A program made the position numbers and the translations under genes. This document shows, in pieces, positions 13,878-18,910 of a stretch of 18,910 nt of DNA. Every line of letters begins with the position of its first letter. Within the stretch, counting starts at the first letter, position 1. The notes under the pieces are model-generated. The model saw only the letters and a list, made by a program, of their open reading frames with translations, was not told where the DNA came from and made no database searches. This DNA comes from an uncultured Leucothrix sp. (GTDB lineage: Bacteria; Pseudomonadota; Gammaproteobacteria; Thiotrichales; Thiotrichaceae), in NCBI GenBank assembly GCA_937923375.1, contig CALAJG010000236.1:1-18910 (forward strand), given 5' to 3'.

Positions 13878-13906
13878 ATAATAGGGACGATTTAGGCTGC
13901 TCTCAA
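13878..13906 (-). promoter_or_regulatory. Promoter of the trypsin-like protease gene
   Basis: The minus strand reads TTGAGA (13901-13906), a 17-base spacer and TATTAT (13878-13883), with an overlapping perfect TATAAT three bases further on (13875-13880). The start codon is at 13845 and a GGAGGT ribosome binding site at 13850-13855. Confidence 0.6.
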
Positions 13907-13967
13907 GTTTTGTTGTTTGTTGGAAATTAATACTTCGTAAGATACGACCAAATAACTGCCTAATCGT

Positions 13968-14909
13968 TCATATCAAGCTGTAGAGGCGAAGCAAAAATAG
14001 GCCAATTGTAATGGCAAGCACTGACCCCAAAGAGGTGGTCGCTATAATAGCAGCGCCAAGGTAGTGATTCCCGCCAATGGCTCGGAGCATCGCATAACCC
14101 GCAGTAGCACTCGGTGCAGAAGACAGCAAGTACAATACCCCTAAGGACTCGCCTCGTAAACCAATTAGAATTCCTCCGACAGTAATGAAAGTCGGCACCA
14201 ATATTAATTTTGCCAGCGTTGCCCAATAAAGGTTGGTAGAGACCCGAAAATCACGCCAGCGAATAGATGCACCAATACATAGTAAGGCAAGGGGCAAGCT
14301 CATGCTGCCAAGGTAGCCCATTGACTCAAGCATGAAGCTAGGTGGTGTAACGGACAGCATTGATAAACAGATGGCTATAACTATTGAAAGAATAATTGGA
14401 TTGACAATTATACCCGAGAGCGTTTTTCCTAGTGTCGGTGCCCGGCCTTCGTACAGCTGGTTTCTGGTTAATGTGATCATGGATAAAATATTGTAAAGAA
14501 TCGTAACAATACCAAGATAGACTGAGGCGGTCGCTAAAACGCCATCCCCATAGGCATTGATGCAATAAGCAAGACCGATCAAACCCATATTGCTCCGAAA
14601 GGAGCCTTGTACAAAAGCACTACGATCCTCTTTAGCGAGCCGTGGCGCGATAAGGAACTCCAGAATCAGGAAAGCGGTAAACGTGGCGGACAAGGCATAC
14701 AGAACTAATGTAACAGGGGGCGTCTCGAAGCTTGTTTGCACTAAATTGACAAAAAGCAGGCAGGGTAGAGTGACTTTGAACACCAGTTCGGAACCCGTTT
14801 GCGCAAACTCATTATTAATAATGCCAACCCGTTTCAGGAAGATACCCAGACATATAAGCAGGAAGGTTGGCACGGTTACGCTTAGCGCAAACGCCAGATT
14901 TGAAAGCAT
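13968..14909 (-). CDS. AEC-family (auxin efflux carrier-like) transporter
   Basis: Inner-membrane permease of 313 residues with about ten hydrophobic segments along its whole length and the two-halved architecture of the AEC/BART group. Segment 1 is LAFALSVTVPTFLLICLGIFLKRVG, and the N-terminal repeat continues NEFAQTGSELVFKVTLPCLLFVNLV. The central RSNMGLIGLAYCINAYG and the C-terminal SSAPSATAGYAMLRAIGGNH, with helix-breaking Pro/Gly, are typical of the family. Characterised bacterial members move malonate, malate or other small organic acids; the substrate cannot be read here. It lies 70 bases downstream of the aldo/keto reductase gene on the same strand, with a perfect hairpin in the gap. 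Confidence 0.88.
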   Translation of the reverse strand: MLSNLAFALSVTVPTFLLICLGIFLKRVGIINNEFAQTGSELVFKVTLPCLLFVNLVQTSFETPPVTLVLYALSATFTAFLILEFLIAPRLAKEDRSAFVQGSFRSNMGLIGLAYCINAYGDGVLATASVYLGIVTILYNILSMITLTRNQLYEGRAPTLGKTLSGIIVNPIILSIVIAICLSMLSVTPPSFMLESMGYLGSMSLPLALLCIGASIRWRDFRVSTNLYWATLAKLILVPTFITVGGILIGLRGESLGVLYLLSSAPSATAGYAMLRAIGGNHYLGAAIIATTSLGSVLAITIGLFLLRLYSLI

Positions 14910-14926
14910 GTAGTTTTTCTCAAGAA

Positions 14927-14950
14927 GCCATAGCTAGTGTTAGCTATGGC
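14927..14950. repeat. Perfect 10-base inverted repeat between the reductase and transporter genes
   Basis: GCCATAGCTA (14927-14936), GTGT, TAGCTATGGC (14941-14950). In the operon direction (minus) it is followed by TTCTTGAGAAAAAC, not a run of T, so it is not a classic intrinsic terminator. It lies 17 bases before the transporter start codon and would shape the end of its leader. It may be an operator, a weak terminator or an mRNA-processing stem. Confidence 0.75.
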
Positions 14951-14979
14951 GATTGGCTATTCATATTTAACAGAGTGAA

Positions 14980-15999
14980 TCAAGAGCGATTGGCCCAGAT
15001 ATTGATGTCCATATCTTTGGCGTGCTTATCGATAGCTGTAAGCTCGTCTTCATTGAATTCAAGCTTTTTTGTAGCTGCTAAACTATCTTCTAACTGCTTT
15101 ACGCTACTCGCACCAATCAACGCTGAGGTCACTCTAGGGTCGCGTAACACCCAAGCAATCGCCATTTGTGCTAACGATTGCTCTCTCTGTGCGGCAATGT
15201 CATTCAAAGCACGAACATGACCCAAACTGACCTTGTTGAGAAACTTATCCATAAAACTACCCGCGTTTACCGCCCGAGAGTTTTCAGGGGTTCCATTAAG
15301 GTATTTATTAGTTAGCAGGCCTTGTGCCAATGGGGAAAAGGCGATGCATCCGATCCCTTCATCTTGTAATACCTCAAGGAGGCCCTCTTCAATCCAGCGA
15401 TTAAACATCGAATAAGAGGGCTGATGTATAACGCAAGGGGTGCCCATTTCATTGAGAATCCGCGCTGCTTCGCGAGTCTGCTCTGGTGGGTACGAGGAAA
15501 TGCCAACGTACAGCGCTTTGCCTGAGCGGACAGCGTAGTCGAGTGCTCCCATGGTTTCCTGAATCGGTGTATTGGGATCATAGCGGTGAGAATAGAAAAT
15601 ATCGACATAATCTAAGCCCATGCGTTTGAGGCTCTGATCTAAACTGGCTAGCAAGTACTTTCGGGAGCCCCACTCGCCGTAGGGCCCGGGCCACATTGTA
15701 TAACCCGCCTTACTAGAAATAATCAGCTCATCACGATAGGGAAGAAAGTCTTCTTTAAGCAGCCGACCAAAGTTTGTTTCAGAAGAACCAGGAGGTGGAC
15801 CGTAGTTATTGGCTAAATCAAAATGCGTGACGCCCAGATCAAAAGCCCGCCTAAGAATGGCGCGCTGTGTCTCCAGTAAATTTACACCACCAAAGTTGTG
15901 CCATAAGCCTAAGGATATAGTCGGAAGTTTGAGGCCACTTTTACCACTGCGGCGGTACTGTGCTAACTCGTAACGGTCATCGGCTGCTTGATAAGGCAT
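14980..15999 (-). CDS. gpr: Aldo/keto reductase, GpR/YghZ type (L-glyceraldehyde 3-phosphate reductase)
   Basis: NADPH-dependent cytosolic oxidoreductase of 339 residues, closely matching E. coli GpR (YghZ) through its length: YRRSGKSGLKLPTISLGLWHNFG (15-37), FDLANNYGPPPGSSETNFGRLL (60-81), GGSRKYLL-like GSRKYLLASLDQSLKRMGLDYVDIFYSHR (111-139), LAQGLLTNKYLNG, and the C-terminal VTSALIGASSVKQLE for the NADP phosphate. The AKR tetrad is complete: Asp61, Tyr66, Lys97 and His138. The E. coli enzyme reduces L-glyceraldehyde 3-phosphate and methylglyoxal. The start has GGAGA six to seven bases upstream. It is divergent from clpB and probably transcribed with the AEC transporter. Confidence 0.93.
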   Translation of the reverse strand: MPYQAADDRYELAQYRRSGKSGLKLPTISLGLWHNFGGVNLLETQRAILRRAFDLGVTHFDLANNYGPPPGSSETNFGRLLKEDFLPYRDELIISSKAGYTMWPGPYGEWGSRKYLLASLDQSLKRMGLDYVDIFYSHRYDPNTPIQETMGALDYAVRSGKALYVGISSYPPEQTREAARILNEMGTPCVIHQPSYSMFNRWIEEGLLEVLQDEGIGCIAFSPLAQGLLTNKYLNGTPENSRAVNAGSFMDKFLNKVSLGHVRALNDIAAQREQSLAQMAIAWVLRDPRVTSALIGASSVKQLEDSLAATKKLEFNEDELTAIDKHAKDMDINIWANRS

Positions 16000-16062
16000 G
16001 CTGTTCTCCAGTGTAAGTTTGACTGAATGTTGACATTAGGAACCAGTCGCTGCAAGTTTCAT

Positions 16063-16090
16063 TTGATTCTTAGTAATTCCCCCACATAAT
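16063..16090 (+). promoter_or_regulatory. clpB promoter, sigma-70-like with overlapping heat-shock-like element
   Basis: TTGATT (16063-16068), a 16-base spacer and CATAAT (16085-16090) fit sigma-70. The same stretch contains CCCCCACAT (16079-16087) about 11 bases after TTGATT, which resembles the sigma-32 pair (CTTGAtg...CCCCATnT), though with a short spacer and one extra base. Heat-shock control of clpB is expected in gammaproteobacteria. Which sigma factor is used cannot be settled by eye. Confidence 0.5.
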
Positions 16091-16124
16091 TGCTGTATAT
16101 AAAACATTTAATGGGGTTGTCATT

Positions 16125-18710
16125 ATGAGAATGGACAAACTGACCAGTAAGTTTCAATTAGCACTGCAAGATGCGCAGTCGTTAGCGTTGCGCAATGATC
16201 ATCAGCATATGGAACCTGTTCATGTCATGGTTGCTTTCCTTGATCAGGAAGGCGGTTCGGCGCGCGGTTTGTTGAGCAAAGCGGGTGTGAATATTAATGC
16301 CTTACGTTCTGCATTAGGTGAACAAGTTGAAAACCTTCCTGTTGTCACGGGGGGCGATGCCGGTGAGGTGCATGTATCGGGTGATCTGAATCGCTTGTTA
16401 AATGTCACGGATAAAATGGCCACCAAGCGCGGTGATCAATACATTTCCTCTGAGCTTTTCATCCTTGCTGCGACAGAAGACAAAGGCAAGCTAGGCCAGT
16501 TGCTAAAAGCTAATGGTGCGACTAAAGCTATTATTGAAAAAGCGATCGATGATGTGCGGGGAGGTCAAAGTGTTGATGATCCCAATGCTGAGGATCAACG
16601 CGAGGCCTTAGAAAAGTACACCACTGATCTCACCGAACGTGCAGAGCAGGGCAAGATTGATCCCATCATAGGACGTGATGCTGAGATTCGCCGTGCGATT
16701 CAAATACTGCAGCGTCGTACCAAAAATAACCCAGTCATCATTGGTGAGCCGGGTGTTGGTAAAACGGCGATTGCGGAAGGTTTAGCTCAACGGATTGTCA
16801 ATGGTGAAGTGCCTGAAGGCGTCAAAGGTAAACGTTTGCTTTCACTGGATCTTGCTTCATTGCTGGCCGGTGCGAAATTTCGGGGTGATTTTGAAGAGCG
16901 CTTGAAAGCCGTGCTTAATGACGTCAACAAATCAGACGGTAATGTGATTCTGTTTATCGATGAGTTACACACCTTAGTGGGCGCAGGCGCAGCAGAAGGG
17001 GCCATGGATGCTGGTAATATGCTTAAGCCTGCTTTGGCCCGCGGTGAGTTGCACTGTATCGGTGCTACGACGCTAGACGAGTATCGACAATACATTGAAA
17101 AAGATGCCGCTTTGGAGCGTCGTTTTCAAAAAGTGCAGGTGGATGAGCCGTCGGTAGAAGATACCGTCGCAATACTACGTGGCTTGAAAGAGCGCTACGA
17201 AGTTCATCATGGGGTGGATATTACTGATCCGGCCATCGTGGCAGCCGCGACTATGTCCCACCGCTACATCACGGATCGTCAGTTACCTGACAAAGCGATT
17301 GACCTAATTGATGAGGCCGCCTCACGTATTCGAATTGAGATTGATTCTAAGCCTGAGGTGATGGACAAGCTGGACCGTCGTTTAATTAAGTTGAAAATTG
17401 AGCGAGAGTCACTTAAATCTGAAGATGACGATGCGTCGAAAAAACGCATGGCGGATCTAGAGCTACAAATTAGTGAGATTGAGCAAGAATATGCTGATCT
17501 TGAAGAGATCTGGAAAGCCGAAAAAGCGGCGGTTCAAGGTGCTCAGCATATCAAAGAAGAGTTAGATATCTGCCGTACTGAGATGGAAACAGCGCGACGT
17601 GCGGGTGATTTACAGCGGATGTCTGAGCTACAGTACGGACGCATTCCTGAGCTTGAAAAACAGCTGGAAGAAGCGACACAAGCGCAAGACTCAGAAAAAG
17701 AGAATCAGCTGCTACGTAATAAAGTTACTGAAAATGAAATCGCCGACATCGTGTCAAGTTGGACAGGCATTCCTGTCTCTAAGATGATGGAGGGTGAGCG
17801 CGACAAGCTATTGCAGATGGAAGAGTTACTGCGCAAACGCGTGATTGGTCAGAAAGAGGCTATCGTTGCAGTATCCAATGCCATTCGTCGTTCTCGCGCC
17901 GGTATCTCCGATCCGAATAAGCCGATGGGATCATTCATGTTCTTAGGCCCAACCGGTGTGGGTAAAACCGAGCTCTCGAAAGCACTGGCTAACTTCATGT
18001 TCGACTCTGATGACGCCATGGTGCGTATCGACATGTCGGAATTCATGGAGAAGCACTCTGTAGCACGTTTGGTCGGAGCGCCCCCAGGCTACGTCGGCTA
18101 TGAAGAAGGTGGCTACTTAACTGAAGCCGTCAGACGCAAGCCATACTCTGTTATTTTGATGGATGAAATCGAAAAAGCGCACCCCGATGTCTTCAATATC
18201 TTGTTACAAGTGTTGGACGATGGTCGTTTAACTGATGGACAGGGACGCACCGTTGACTTCACCAATGCCGTTATCATTATGACTTCAAACCTCGGTTCTG
18301 ACGTCATTCAAACCATGACCGGTGAAGAGAATTACGACTTGATGAAAGAAGCCGTAATGGACATTGTAGGCCGCCATTTCCGACCTGAGTTCATCAACCG
18401 TGTGGATGATGCCGTAGTTTTCCATCCGTTGGATCAGGAAGAAATTCGTTTGATTGCCGAGATTCAGTTGGGTACTTTGGTTAAGCGCCTCGCCGAGCGA
18501 GACCTCACCATCAGCTTCTCAGACGAAGCAATGGACTTGCTAGCTAAGAGTGGATTCGATCCTGTATATGGTGCTAGGCCTTTAAAGCGTGCCATTATAC
18601 AGCAAGTTGAAAACCCACTAGCCAATCAAATATTGTCCGGTGATTTTGCCGGTGGTGATGAAATAAAAGTACACGTCGCGGCAGATAAACTAACCTTCAG
18701 CAGTAGTTAA
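16125..18710 (+). CDS. clpB: Protein disaggregase ClpB (Hsp100)
   Basis: Hexameric AAA+ chaperone that extracts polypeptides from aggregates together with DnaK in the cytoplasm. The length is 861 residues (E. coli 857) and it is complete. The N-domain (1-145) begins MRMDKLTSKFQLALQDAQSLAL. AAA-1 has Walker A GEPGVGKT (207-214), Walker B VILFIDELHT and pore loop KFRGDFEERL. The coiled-coil middle domain is about 410-530. AAA-2 has Walker A GPTGVGKT (608-615), pore-loop GYVGYEEGG and the sensor-2 region DPVYGARPLKRAI near the end. The ATG at 16125 gives the family's MRxDxLT opening; ribosome-binding complementarity is limited to GGGG. It is divergent from the reductase gene. An internal site that produces a short isoform in E. 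coli is altered here (see findings). Confidence 0.98.
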   Translation: MRMDKLTSKFQLALQDAQSLALRNDHQHMEPVHVMVAFLDQEGGSARGLLSKAGVNINALRSALGEQVENLPVVTGGDAGEVHVSGDLNRLLNVTDKMATKRGDQYISSELFILAATEDKGKLGQLLKANGATKAIIEKAIDDVRGGQSVDDPNAEDQREALEKYTTDLTERAEQGKIDPIIGRDAEIRRAIQILQRRTKNNPVIIGEPGVGKTAIAEGLAQRIVNGEVPEGVKGKRLLSLDLASLLAGAKFRGDFEERLKAVLNDVNKSDGNVILFIDELHTLVGAGAAEGAMDAGNMLKPALARGELHCIGATTLDEYRQYIEKDAALERRFQKVQVDEPSVEDTVAILRGLKERYEVHHGVDITDPAIVAAATMSHRYITDRQLPDKAIDLIDEAASRIRIEIDSKPEVMDKLDRRLIKLKIERESLKSEDDDASKKRMADLELQISEIEQEYADLEEIWKAEKAAVQGAQHIKEELDICRTEMETARRAGDLQRMSELQYGRIPELEKQLEEATQAQDSEKENQLLRNKVTENEIADIVSSWTGIPVSKMMEGERDKLLQMEELLRKRVIGQKEAIVAVSNAIRRSRAGISDPNKPMGSFMFLGPTGVGKTELSKALANFMFDSDDAMVRIDMSEFMEKHSVARLVGAPPGYVGYEEGGYLTEAVRRKPYSVILMDEIEKAHPDVFNILLQVLDDGRLTDGQGRTVDFTNAVIIMTSNLGSDVIQTMTGEENYDLMKEAVMDIVGRHFRPEFINRVDDAVVFHPLDQEEIRLIAEIQLGTLVKRLAERDLTISFSDEAMDLLAKSGFDPVYGARPLKRAIIQQVENPLANQILSGDFAGGDEIKVHVAADKLTFSSS

Positions 18711-18780
18711 CGTTTTGTTGGCTACCCCAATGCAAAGGTGATAAGTCGGTAGTCAAAGCCGCGACTCGACCAAGTGAGGT

Positions 18781-18843
18781 ATCATGTAGCTTGATTCAAC
18801 GAACATTTCAGCGCAGCTGAGTGAGTGAATTAAGCTACATGAT
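18781..18843. repeat. Long nested inverted repeat downstream of clpB
   Basis: The left arm ATCATGTAGCTTGATTCA (18781-18798) pairs with 18826-18843: 12 perfect pairs, one G-T, then five perfect pairs. The 27-base loop holds a second hairpin, TCAGC-GCA-GCTGA (18808-18820). There is no T tract on either side, so it is not a simple intrinsic terminator. It sits in the 157-base gap between clpB and the next gene; nearby AGTCG/CGACT (about 18750-18773) could form another stem. Confidence 0.8.
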
Positions 18844-18867
18844 GCCGAACGAAACAGGATAAACGAA

Positions 18868-18910
18868 ATGCCCAAAAAACAAATAATCGGCTCCCCAATG
18901 ATGCTCAATG
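18868..18910 (+). CDS. Start of an unidentified gene, cut by right edge
   Basis: An ATG at 18868, preceded by AGGA with an eight-base spacer, opens a frame that stays open to the window end: MPKKQIIGSPMMLN. The good ribosome binding site and its place after a long non-coding gap support a real gene, but 14 residues are too few to identify the product. Confidence 0.45.
   Translation, partial: MPKKQIIGSPMMLN

Noticed and set aside
14590..14913. Long plus-strand open frame within the transporter gene.
   Set aside because: It is antisense to a clear AEC membrane protein; its composition is that of a shadow frame.

Overview
The window looks like the chromosome of a gammaproteobacterium, probably a marine or environmental one, with a GC content in the mid-40s by eye. 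The basis is close family resemblance of ClpB, GshB, the YhfA-type OsmC protein, the GpR/YghZ-type aldo/keto reductase and MnmG to gammaproteobacterial proteins. A lineage near Kangiellaceae or Oceanospirillales is possible but is a guess. I saw no insertion sequence, prophage, CRISPR array, rRNA or tRNA.

Layout. (1) 1-813, minus: the 5' part of mnmG, cut by the left edge. (2) 927-4313, minus: a compact four-gene run of ECF sigma factor, membrane anti-sigma factor without zinc ligands, secreted S8 subtilisin-like protease, and a short accessory signal peptidase I. It reads as one envelope-signalling and export module. (3) 4314-4679: a divergent intergenic region with a well-formed plus-strand promoter, about 175 nt with no start codon, and a strong intrinsic terminator, so probably a small RNA or a gshB leader. 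(4) 4680-6073, plus: gshB overlapping an OsmC-family gene by ATGA. (5) 6313-9119, plus: an ECF43-like sigma factor overlapping a membrane Ser/Thr kinase. (6) 9253-11207, plus: three exported proteins, namely an acidic DUF4360-like lipoprotein, a small basic helical protein behind a hairpin-rich leader, and a strongly basic DUF4360-like secreted protein. (7) 11270-12325, plus: a D-arginine-dehydrogenase-like flavoprotein, ending tail to tail with a minus-strand trypsin-like protease (12322-13845). (8) 13968-15999, minus: an AEC transporter and a GpR-like aldo/keto reductase separated by a perfect hairpin. (9) 16125-18710, plus: clpB, followed by a long inverted repeat and the start of another gene at the right edge.

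How the parts may work together. Two independent alternative sigma systems lie about 2 kb apart with thiol-redox genes (gshB and the OsmC gene) between them. One is of the anti-sigma type and is linked to periplasmic proteolysis. The other is of the kinase type: region 2.2 of the sigma factor has a threonine where ordinary ECF factors have acidic residues, and the partner kinase is translationally coupled. The secreted DUF4360 pair directly downstream of the kinase is the least explained part. The two proteins share four cysteines and a fold signature but have opposite net charge (32 acidic/11 basic versus 11 acidic/37 basic by hand count). Together with the structured leader in front of the middle gene, this is the best candidate for an undescribed system here. 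That they are kinase/sigma targets is inference from position only.
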